From contig NZ_SWCM01000001.1 of assembly GCF_005116645.1 (NCBI RefSeq), positions 62,001-126,000 on the forward strand: a stretch of DNA of 64,000 bases, read 5' to 3'. The notes beneath the pieces are model-generated. The model saw nothing but the letters and a program-made list of their open reading frames with translations, did not search any database and was not told the origin of the DNA. The first letter of the stretch is position 1. Each line of letters starts with the position of its first letter. This document shows positions 18,977-26,345 of this stretch, in pieces. The position numbers and the translations under genes were made by a program. The DNA is from Desulfopila sp. IMCC35006 (lineage in GTDB: Bacteria; Desulfobacterota; Desulfobulbia; Desulfobulbales; Desulfocapsaceae).

Positions 18977-19408
18977 CTATTCTATACGGATCGAGCCAAT
19001 ATCGACCGGTTTCACAGGACTGACTGCGTCATTTGCGGTCTTGTCCTCCTCGATTTCAAATTCATCGAGCAACATCGCTTCCGCCACGTCATCATTGCGT
19101 ATTGGCAGGTCGACTCTCCTGCCTGCGGTCGGTTTTGCAATCGGCACTTTGTCTTGCAGCACCCTGGGCGATCTGCTTGTTATTTCCGAGGCTTGACGCG
19201 GGGAAGAGGAACTCCTCATCTCCATGTCAAGCGGCTGCTTGAAGATCGCAATCAGCCCATCCATCGTCTCGAGCACAGACACCAGCTCCCACCCCGCTTT
19301 GCCGTATTGATTCAACGACAATTCTATTTCCGGTTCATCAAGAAAAGCACTGCCCAGAATACCTTCTTTTTTCAATTCGTAATGTACAGTTTTATAACTC
19401 CAGCGCAT
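18977..19408 (-). CDS. DUF4177 protein with disordered tail
   Basis: 143 residues. The N-terminal ~60 match DUF4177 (MRWSYKTVHYELKKEG ... LNQYGKAGWELVSVLE). The rest is Ser/Pro-rich then acidic, likely disordered. Unknown function; its place between the aminotransferase and the amidohydrolase on the same strand suggests an operon. Confidence 0.75.
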   Translation of the reverse strand: MRWSYKTVHYELKKEGILGSAFLDEPEIELSLNQYGKAGWELVSVLETMDGLIAIFKQPLDMEMRSSSSPRQASEITSRSPRVLQDKVPIAKPTAGRRVDLPIRNDDVAEAMLLDEFEIEEDKTANDAVSPVKPVDIGSIRIE

Positions 19409-19465
19409 AACCGATCATCCTGTTTTAATAACCTGAAAACTCAAAATTTAAGAAAAAAAATAAGC

Positions 19466-20764
19466 TTAGATTCCATCATTACTCGACGCACCTTTACAAC
19501 CTGTTTTGTATGCCTCCCCGACTACCTCGGCTATGATCGCCAACCCTCGACGCACTTCATCATCGTCCTGAGAATAGGTCACTCTAAGACATTCGTCTTT
19601 ATGTTGCCAACTTTCACTCAGGCCGGGAAAAAAATAATGGCCGGAAACCACCAGAACACCATGTTCTTTCAATCTCTGGTAGAGCTCCAGACTGGTAATG
19701 GGTAAATTTTCAAACCATAACCAGAGGAACATGGCCCCCTCCGGGATATGGATGCGACAGGGAATACCAACAAATTTTTCCTTAACCACAGCCACAGCCC
19801 TGTGCATCTTTTTCCGGTAGAAAGGCTGCATGAGCTCTTTACTTACCGCGGTCATTTCACAACTGGTGACCAGACGTTCTGCCAGTACTGCGCCAAAATT
19901 AGTCGGTGTAAGGGACATGATGGCATTCATGCTCGTCAGGGCACGAACTATTTCTTTTTTGGCGACCACAATACCCGTCCTGACGGCCGGCAGGCCCAAT
20001 TTAGAAAGCGACAGACAAACAACGAGATTGTCATTCCAGATCGGTGTGGCCTCAGTGTATATCATGCCCGGAAAGGGCAGGCCATACGCGCTGTCAACGA
20101 TCAACGGAATATTATGCAAGGCGGCCAGGTCTGCGAGTTTTCGCAGTTCTTCATCAGTTACTACATTGCCGGTTGGGTTGGTCGGCCGGGAGATGCAGAT
20201 GGCGCCGATAGTCTCATCGATCTGAAGATTTTCGAAATCAATATGATATTTGAAAAAACCGTCGTCAAGCAATTCTATTTTGGGCTTGGTGGAGAGAAAC
20301 AGATCCTCCGTCAAACCGAGATCGGCATAGCCGATATATTCCGGGGCCATGGGCAGACAGATTTTTTTTTCCGCCACCCCTGCAGTGCCTTCCGGCATGA
20401 CCCCGGCAAAAAGATTAAAAAGCATAAAAAAGGCAGTCTGGCTGCCATTGGTCAAACAGATATTTTCCGGACCGACAGCCCATCCCAGCTCTTTTTTGAG
20501 CAGAGCCGCCAGACCCGCACAGAAGTTTTTTTCCCCCTGGGGAGGGGCATAGCTGCCGACCAGCTGCTGAAAACTTTTACTGTCACTGCATATCTCCAGA
20601 AGCTGCTGACGCATGATCTCCTGAAACTCCGGCACCAGACCGGGGTTTCCACCGCCCATCATAATCATGTTTTCATTGGCAAGCCTGGCCTCGCCCAGAT
20701 CATCCATCAGGGAAAGAATACCGGCATTACAGGTCATTTTCCGGCCAAATTTTGTAAAATTCAT
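19466..20764 (-). CDS. avtA: Valine–pyruvate aminotransferase
   Basis: PLP-dependent class I/II aminotransferase, 432 residues. It opens MNFTKFGRKMTCNAGILSLMDDLG, the same layout as AvtA, then the GGGNPGLVPEF motif. The PLP lysine is in SLSKLGLPAVRTG; NPTGN is the substrate/PLP region. AvtA makes alanine from pyruvate with valine. Other members of the aminotransferase family share much of this pattern. No good ribosome-binding site is visible. Confidence 0.85.
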   Translation of the reverse strand: MNFTKFGRKMTCNAGILSLMDDLGEARLANENMIMMGGGNPGLVPEFQEIMRQQLLEICSDSKSFQQLVGSYAPPQGEKNFCAGLAALLKKELGWAVGPENICLTNGSQTAFFMLFNLFAGVMPEGTAGVAEKKICLPMAPEYIGYADLGLTEDLFLSTKPKIELLDDGFFKYHIDFENLQIDETIGAICISRPTNPTGNVVTDEELRKLADLAALHNIPLIVDSAYGLPFPGMIYTEATPIWNDNLVVCLSLSKLGLPAVRTGIVVAKKEIVRALTSMNAIMSLTPTNFGAVLAERLVTSCEMTAVSKELMQPFYRKKMHRAVAVVKEKFVGIPCRIHIPEGAMFLWLWFENLPITSLELYQRLKEHGVLVVSGHYFFPGLSESWQHKDECLRVTYSQDDDEVRRGLAIIAEVVGEAYKTGCKGASSNDGI

Positions 20765-20814
20765 AGCTGTGTCATTTGATTTAAAGATTCAGAAATTGCG
20801 GGAGATCAGGTTCA

Positions 20815-21783
20815 CTATAAAGAGCTCAGCCGTCTTACCGCAAGAACATGCAGCAGGCGCACCAGTAAAAAAGTGACGATAAGCGCAAAAACAATCCTGC
20901 CCCATAAAATTCCACCTATTTTTCCGCCAATGGCAGCCATCAGCAGGGTATCTTCAACCAGACCATGGCAGAGCGCCAGCAGGACCATGGAATTAAAGAC
21001 CTCTTCTCTGGCCATCTTGCCGGTACTGGTCTCTCGAATTATCAGTGCCCCGCCATAGCCAATACCCATGATCATACCAACAACGGTAATCGGCGCTGCC
21101 TGCCGGCTCATCCCGAAAAAGGGAAGCACCGGCGCCAGGATCATTTCAAAGAGTGCAAGGATACCAAGGACTTTAAAGATCCGCATGCAGATGATTATAC
21201 AACATATAATCAGAATTATCAGTCCCTGGTTTTGCAGCAGCCCCAGCGCCCAATGCCAGAGGTCCTCGGATTTTGCGGATGCCTTGAACAGCAGGCTTGC
21301 CTTTTCCTGCCAGAGACCAAGGCCGAGGCAGAACCGGTTGAGTATAAAGGCATAGACCACCGCACCGACCAGGCGCAGAAGACTGATCGGCATAAGGTTC
21401 GCCCCGGCCCGCTTGCTGACACTGAGCTCAATCGGCAGAGAATGGGCAATAAGAATAGCGGAACAAAGTACCGTTACCTGGGCACTGGTCAGGGCAAGCC
21501 CGGGAGCCAGGACCGCAAAAACAGCAATGCCGCCATATATATTCGTGAGCATTGCTGTCGCCCAGACCAGCCCGAGTGAACCGGGCAGACCAAGAAGATT
21601 CATCACCGGTTCCAGTATCATGCTCAGATAACCAATCAAGCCAGACTCCTGCAATATTTTGGTTATGAGGGCGACCGGAATGGTAATGCGGATCAACTCC
21701 CAGCTGGTCAACCAGGTTTCCCGGAGAAGTGATCCCACTGCTGCTTGCAATGTGCTGCTCAGTTTGTAGTTATTATTGGACAT
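20815..21783 (-). CDS. Nucleoside-recognition (gate) domain membrane protein
   Basis: About 322 residues (start MSNNNYKL at 21783; a start nine codons earlier is possible and neither has a clear ribosome-binding site). Around eight hydrophobic helices with two gate-like halves, including GLVWATAMLTNIYGG and, later, GMIMGIGYGGALIIRE. The gate fold is shared by spore maturation proteins SpmA/B and nucleoside transporters; the transported substrate is unknown. It follows avtA upstream and a 68-residue Cys protein. Confidence 0.8.
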   Translation of the reverse strand: MSNNNYKLSSTLQAAVGSLLRETWLTSWELIRITIPVALITKILQESGLIGYLSMILEPVMNLLGLPGSLGLVWATAMLTNIYGGIAVFAVLAPGLALTSAQVTVLCSAILIAHSLPIELSVSKRAGANLMPISLLRLVGAVVYAFILNRFCLGLGLWQEKASLLFKASAKSEDLWHWALGLLQNQGLIILIICCIIICMRIFKVLGILALFEMILAPVLPFFGMSRQAAPITVVGMIMGIGYGGALIIRETSTGKMAREEVFNSMVLLALCHGLVEDTLLMAAIGGKIGGILWGRIVFALIVTFLLVRLLHVLAVRRLSSL

Positions 21784-21813
21784 TCGAAGACGATGGGCAG
21801 TTCGCGGCATCGC

Positions 21814-22020
21814 TCAGGCAAGTTTCTTTGATCCGGACGGATTAAGATCCCTCTTTTTCGGGGAGTAGAGCTGACAGATCATACCGGAGTTTTTAAACAC
21901 CACCCTGCCCGGACTGACCTGGCTTTTAAAGGCCATAGCCCGGCAGCCGTAGGGCCTGCCAGGATCATGGGTGATAAAATAATGCACGCACTGCAAGCAA
22001 TGCGGGAGCTTTTCTACCAT
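21814..22020 (-). CDS. Small Cys-rich conserved protein, unknown function
   Basis: 68 residues with HCLQCVHYF near the start, DPGRPYGCRAMAFKS in the middle and GMICQLY near the end. Four Cys (CxxC plus two) could bind a metal. The DPxxPYGCRAxxFKS wording is one I recall from a family of small uncharacterised proteins, but no name is certain. AGGA lies seven bases before the ATG. It follows sixA by 12 bp. Confidence 0.65.
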   Translation of the reverse strand: MVEKLPHCLQCVHYFITHDPGRPYGCRAMAFKSQVSPGRVVFKNSGMICQLYSPKKRDLNPSGSKKLA

Positions 22021-22032
22021 TGCTGTGTCCTG

Positions 22033-22560
22033 TCAAACAATCATTTGAGTATAATTTCTGGTTATAAACATATCATTTTTCGGAAAATCGAAAAACAACA
22101 ATCTCCCCCTGCCACTTTCAGGGGTAAACCCGTCTGCTCCGGAATATTCCACGCCAACGATTCCGCAGGTCGGAACATTTCCGAGAGGTTTCCCGGTGAG
22201 ATGCTCGGCAAGCTCGGTCATGGTATTATTATGACCAACCAGAAACACCGTATTCACCTTGTGCAGCAGATCCTCGAGCAGCTGCAGGTGATACGACAGC
22301 GATCCAAGGTAGAGTTCAGGATAGTAACGGATGTCCTTTGTGTTGTAACCGGTCCCTGTTGCCACACATTTGGCGGTCTTTTTCGCTCTTTTGGCCGGAC
22401 TGGCAGCTATCAGTTCAGGATAAATTCCTGCCCTGGCCAGGCGGTCGGACATTTCCGTACAATCCTCCTTGCCGCGTTTATTGAGCGGTCTTGCAAAATC
22501 GTCCAGCTCGAGATTCGACCAGCTTGATTTAGCGTGGCGAATCAGATAGAGTCGCTTCAC
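22033..22560 (-). CDS. sixA: Phosphohistidine phosphatase SixA-like
   Basis: Histidine phosphatase superfamily, 175 residues. The catalytic motif LIRHAKSSW at the N-terminus and the second His in VFLVGHNNTM are visible. The start is a GTG at 22558–22560 with GAGGAG seven bases upstream. Its start overlaps the stop of the ParA-like gene by four bases, so they are coupled. SixA removes phosphate from histidine-phosphotransfer domains in enteric bacteria; the target here is unknown. Confidence 0.85.
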   Translation of the reverse strand: MKRLYLIRHAKSSWSNLELDDFARPLNKRGKEDCTEMSDRLARAGIYPELIAASPAKRAKKTAKCVATGTGYNTKDIRYYPELYLGSLSYHLQLLEDLLHKVNTVFLVGHNNTMTELAEHLTGKPLGNVPTCGIVGVEYSGADGFTPESGRGRLLFFDFPKNDMFITRNYTQMIV

Positions 22561-23303
22561 AATTGTTCTCCTCGCTGCAAAATTTCCTGCCAGAGCTCGT
22601 TATACTGCACTGCCGCGAGTGACGTTTTGCCGTCACTGCCGACCGGGTTGCGACACAGCCCCATTTTTTCAATCTCGGCCATAAAAGGTATACGCGTTGT
22701 TAGAAAGAGTGGATGATCCCCATACTCGTCGAGAAACAACCTGTGCATGGTTTTCCTTTGCTCCACCATGGAAAAAAATGCACCAATTTTTTTTTGCTGC
22801 ACCCTTTTCTTTTTAAAGAGCTTCAACAACCGTTGCAGCGCCAATATCGAAAGAGATGTCGGGATAACCGGAGTAATGACCAGATCCGCAGCCTCAATGA
22901 TATTTTCCCCGAGGATTGTCAATGTCGGCGGACAATCGAGAACAAGGTAGTCATATGCAGTCTGCAATGGAGCAAAGAGACCGAGAAGTGCATTACTTCT
23001 CCCTTCTTCTCGTATCCTGCCGAGTGCCAGATCCAGGTTACGAAACGAAAAATGGGCCGGGAGAAGATCAAGGTTGGCAAATTCAGTCTGCTGGATGTAT
23101 TTATCGAATTTTCCGGCCAGCAGTTTGCTGCTGTTATACTTTTTCTTCGGGACAATCCGGAAATAATAGGAGGCAGCCCCCTGGGAATCCATGTCACAGA
23201 GCAACACCCTCTGGCCGGATTGCGCGATGACAGCGGAGAGATTAACTGCCGTGGCTGTTTTCCCCACTCCCCCTTTGCCGCTATAAATCGCCAGTATTTT
23301 CAT
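22557..23303 (-). CDS. Orphan ParA/MinD-like P-loop ATPase
   Basis: About 248 residues from MKILAIYSGKGGVGKT. Deviant Walker A GKGGVGKTA and the DMDSQGAASYYF region are ParA-like, with LDCPPTL as Walker B. No parB-like gene or parS pattern is beside it. The start at 23303 is chosen because it begins the ATPase fold; the frame is open further upstream. It is coupled to sixA. A role in positioning or regulation rather than chromosome partition is possible, but unknown. Confidence 0.8.
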   Translation of the reverse strand: MKILAIYSGKGGVGKTATAVNLSAVIAQSGQRVLLCDMDSQGAASYYFRIVPKKKYNSSKLLAGKFDKYIQQTEFANLDLLPAHFSFRNLDLALGRIREEGRSNALLGLFAPLQTAYDYLVLDCPPTLTILGENIIEAADLVITPVIPTSLSILALQRLLKLFKKKRVQQKKIGAFFSMVEQRKTMHRLFLDEYGDHPLFLTTRIPFMAEIEKMGLCRNPVGSDGKTSLAAVQYNELWQEILQRGEQL

Positions 23304-23598
23304 AAAGATGGTTGAGGATAAAAAATCTTTTGCATGGATTTTGAAGGTGAGTTTCGTCAGATGCGGGATGAAAACTATCATTTGTATCAGGGAAATGCGA
23401 GTGAAAACGTCGCCTCACCCATGATCGAAGAAGCACAGTCAAGATTGATTCTTACTATTGATTTATATCTTGCTTACTGACAAAACAACAGGAAATGTAT
23501 AGAATATAAATGGTTGTCAGTCGCACTCACTGTATCAAGAGACCTGATTCGTTGTCACGATATTATCTTTACACTCAAATAAACAAGCAGGATACTTT

Positions 23599-24726
23599 AT
23601 GCTATATCGTTATATTTTCGCGGCATTGTTACTCTTTGGATCAATCACCAATGCCACCGCAGAGGAGACGCAAACAGTTCCCGAACGCATTTATCCCGGC
23701 CTGGAATATGTCCTTTCCCTCACCCACTCTTCAGCCAATCTTGACCCTAAACAAGTATCGGGGCTGATTCATTTTGTTGGTGCCATGCCTGCCGATTCCG
23801 GTATGGCTCTAAAAGATCGACAGGGAGCCACTGGAGCATTCTACGCCTTTTCAATCAAAAGCGATTTTAATCAGGTACTCGACTATGTCTATAACCCGGA
23901 TATTCCCCTCTATGTGACCATGCCCTCGTCACTCAAACAGCATGAATGGCTGACTCCGCAAACGGTAAAAACCCTGCGGCAGTTGCCGCGGCAGATAAAA
24001 TCAGCCGGCGACATCCGTCTGCTTCGTGGCCGGGATCGCGAGATCATCAGCCCGGACACCAATACCGGCGGCTACTATGTATACGAGCAGGATCGAATTG
24101 TGACAGTTCTGCCCGGCCCAACCGGGCCGGTACTTATTTCTGTATCAAGCCAGAACAATTTATCCGAGGTAGGCAGGAAAGGATGCATCGTCGGTAACGA
24201 CAAAGACTGGAACTATCTGTATTCCAAAGAGACCGGGCTGAACACCTTCGGGCTTGGCTGGGTCGAATCGTACATGTACTCGGCGCAGTCGGTCATTATA
24301 TATGTTACCGATACTTCAGCAAATACAATCAACGTAGGCTCATTCAAGTGGTTAAACGGAGGATGGGCCAAGATGAACATGGTCAACTCGAACCACATCC
24401 TGAAGGGCATCAAGCGTTTTGCCTCGGATTTCAAGCAAGTACTGGAATCTCCTGGTTTACCCGAGCCGCTGGTAGTGGAGGACACCTACAGGAAACTGCA
24501 GAAGAGCAGTATTGAGGGACTGCGTCAGATGGCAACGCCCTATTTCAAAGCCCTGATGCATTCGGATGCTGCGGCCGTGCAGGCCAATCCTTTCAAAAGC
24601 CTTCTCTCATCGGGAACGTATCTGCAACAGATGAGCCATGAGGACCTCGTTCAGGTGCTGCTGCTTGAATACGTCAAAGTCTGGATCGGCAAAAAACCGC
24701 TGGTTCGTCTGGCCTCACTGCAATAA
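23599..24726 (+). CDS. Exported protein of unknown function
   Basis: 375 residues. An N-terminal signal peptide of about 22 residues (MLYRYIFAALLLFGSITNATAEE) is followed by no recognised domain. The mature part is mixed alpha/beta, with QDRIVTVLPGPTG and WNYLYSKETGLNTFGLGWVE near the middle and a helical C-terminus. AGGA lies seven bases upstream. It stands alone between a ParA operon on the other strand and a converging membrane-protein gene. Probably periplasmic; nothing more can be said. Confidence 0.7.
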   Translation: MLYRYIFAALLLFGSITNATAEETQTVPERIYPGLEYVLSLTHSSANLDPKQVSGLIHFVGAMPADSGMALKDRQGATGAFYAFSIKSDFNQVLDYVYNPDIPLYVTMPSSLKQHEWLTPQTVKTLRQLPRQIKSAGDIRLLRGRDREIISPDTNTGGYYVYEQDRIVTVLPGPTGPVLISVSSQNNLSEVGRKGCIVGNDKDWNYLYSKETGLNTFGLGWVESYMYSAQSVIIYVTDTSANTINVGSFKWLNGGWAKMNMVNSNHILKGIKRFASDFKQVLESPGLPEPLVVEDTYRKLQKSSIEGLRQMATPYFKALMHSDAAAVQANPFKSLLSSGTYLQQMSHEDLVQVLLLEYVKVWIGKKPLVRLASLQ

Positions 24727-24750
24727 AACCCAGCAGCGGGGGAAGTCATA

Positions 24751-25170
24751 TTATTTTCGATTCCGTTGTTTTGCATGATAGAAATCCGGATAAAGTTTCT
24801 GGGTACACTCAGGACAGATCCCGTGAGAAAAGCGGGCATCCGAATGTTCCGTGATATATTTTTCCATATGTTCCCACTGTTCTTCCTGATTCTTGATTTT
24901 TTTACAATTGGCACATATGAGAAGAAATCCTTCCAGCATCCTGATTCGCTTATAAAGGTTTCTCAGCAGCAGCACCTGTGCGACAGTTATTATAAAAAAA
25001 ATAATCAACTCAATGAAAATCTCGCCTATTCTCTGGGAATATAAGGTTGGTGCATCATGAAAAAAATAATGCGGCAGATCTAAAAATTCGTTTCCCAGAG
25101 TGAGCAGCAATAAGGTGACGACGATGGCAAATTGAGAAATTGTCAACATACGCAGGGTTCTACTCTTCAT
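24751..25170 (-). CDS. Two-helix membrane protein with C-terminal Cys motif seen in signalling proteins
   Basis: 139 residues. Two hydrophobic segments (about 10–28 and 48–68), then a cytoplasmic helix and a tail with ICANCKKI ... FSHGICPECTQKLYPD. This CxxC...CxxC tail is one I recall at the C-terminus of PAS-, GGDEF- or receiver-containing proteins. Here it stands alone on a membrane anchor. AAGGAC lies upstream of the ATG. Unknown function; a zinc-ribbon-like sensor or adaptor is a guess. Confidence 0.65.
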   Translation of the reverse strand: MKSRTLRMLTISQFAIVVTLLLLTLGNEFLDLPHYFFHDAPTLYSQRIGEIFIELIIFFIITVAQVLLLRNLYKRIRMLEGFLLICANCKKIKNQEEQWEHMEKYITEHSDARFSHGICPECTQKLYPDFYHAKQRNRK

Positions 25171-25242
25171 ACCGAAGTCCTTTTCGTCTTCCGCTTAATC
25201 TGTTTTCTTGCTGTACGTGCTCCGGTACGCATTCGCTCCCCG

Positions 25243-25275
25243 GGAGGGGGCCTTGCAGCAGGGCAGGCCCCCTCG
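25243..25275. other. GC-rich hairpin downstream of the DUF4340 gene
   Basis: GAGGGGGCCT(T)GC pairs with GCAGGCCCCCTC around a short loop. No T-run follows on the minus strand, so it may be an RNA-processing or bidirectional stop signal for the ABC operon rather than a classical terminator. Confidence 0.5.
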
Positions 25276-25285
25276 CCAGGACAGG

Positions 25286-26236
25286 TTATTTTTGATCCGG
25301 TGCGTTGCTGACTTCTCCCGTCACTTTGGTCCCCTCGATGAGTTTTTCACGGGTCATTTTCTGCAGGTTTTCAACCGGCAGAGCATGCACCTTAAAATAC
25401 AGGTTCCGATCAGATGCCTTCAGCACGTAATAATCGTCTTTCCCTTTGCCAAAAAGATACTCTACATTCCGGCCATCTTTTCTGACGGTTGTAAAACCAA
25501 ATACCGGATTGCTGAAAAGCCCAGCCACCTGTTTTGGATCAAGGACATCCTGAACGGCCAGACCGCAAGCGCTGGTCACCAGGGCATCAACCTCCTTTCC
25601 GTTTATCTTTTCGCCTTCCTTCAACCCTTCAAGCTGCCAGCCCTCTGCCGTTTTTTTCAGTTTGATATCCCCGACAGAGAGCCCGACGAGATCGGCATCC
25701 TTGATGGTTGCGACAGAGGTGTCCAGCCATTTGTCGGCAGCCGTTTCCAGCTCAAAGCTTGAAAGCGCGATGGTGATGATGGCGTTGCTGTCCGCCCGCC
25801 GTGCATGCACCTGGCGAAAAACCGGTGCAGTACCGACATAAAAATCAGCCAGTGTTTTGTCGGCACCCTGCAGGACGACATGATCGGCAAAATTCCCGGC
25901 GTCAACCTTAAACCGCTTGGCTGCATCGGTCGAAGTGGCAACAATAAAGCCCTGCTTGATCCCAGCGAGTTTTTCGACAAGTGCCTTGACCTTGTTTCCG
26001 CTGACCGGCGCCGAAAAGTGCTCCGGCATAAGCCACCCGGACGGATCCTTCTTAACGACTATTGTTTTCCCTTCTCCATCGGTGATTTGCAGCGATTGCA
26101 CTGCATCCGGCGAAAAGTTGAGAAACAGTGTGTCAGGAGTATTGGCCTCGATCCCCTTGCTGCCCATGTTCAAGACCAGCACCAGTCCTACCTGAACGAG
26201 AAGCAGCGCCAAGGCTGCTGTGATCATTTTTTTCAT
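25286..26236 (-). CDS. DUF4340 protein of GldG-type ABC system
   Basis: 316 residues with an N-terminal membrane anchor (about 5–24) and a beta-rich DUF4340 body. Such proteins commonly follow GldF/GldG-like genes in ABC transport operons. GGAGGA lies seven bases before the ATG. It is the last gene of the operon after the fused permease, with a 95-bp hairpin-containing gap. Partner in an exporter of unknown substrate. Confidence 0.8.
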   Translation of the reverse strand: MKKMITAALALLLVQVGLVLVLNMGSKGIEANTPDTLFLNFSPDAVQSLQITDGEGKTIVVKKDPSGWLMPEHFSAPVSGNKVKALVEKLAGIKQGFIVATSTDAAKRFKVDAGNFADHVVLQGADKTLADFYVGTAPVFRQVHARRADSNAIITIALSSFELETAADKWLDTSVATIKDADLVGLSVGDIKLKKTAEGWQLEGLKEGEKINGKEVDALVTSACGLAVQDVLDPKQVAGLFSNPVFGFTTVRKDGRNVEYLFGKGKDDYYVLKASDRNLYFKVHALPVENLQKMTREKLIEGTKVTGEVSNAPDQK

Positions 26237-26278
26237 TGGTTATCCTCCAACTCCGCTATAAAGCGCAGGATTTTTTCA

Positions 26279-26345
26279 ATCCCCGTGCTGAGCGGGGATA
26301 CATTTCTTTTATCAACAACCCCTCCTGCAAGCTATTGCAGGAGGG
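26279..26345 (-). other. Two hairpins in the gap before the DUF4340 gene
   Basis: A 10-bp inverted repeat (CCTCCTGCAA/TTGCAGGAGG, about 26324–26347) spans the permease stop codon. A second stem, ATCCCCG/CGGGGAT at 26279–26285 and 26293–26299, follows on the minus strand. They may tune the relative level of the two proteins. Confidence 0.4.
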
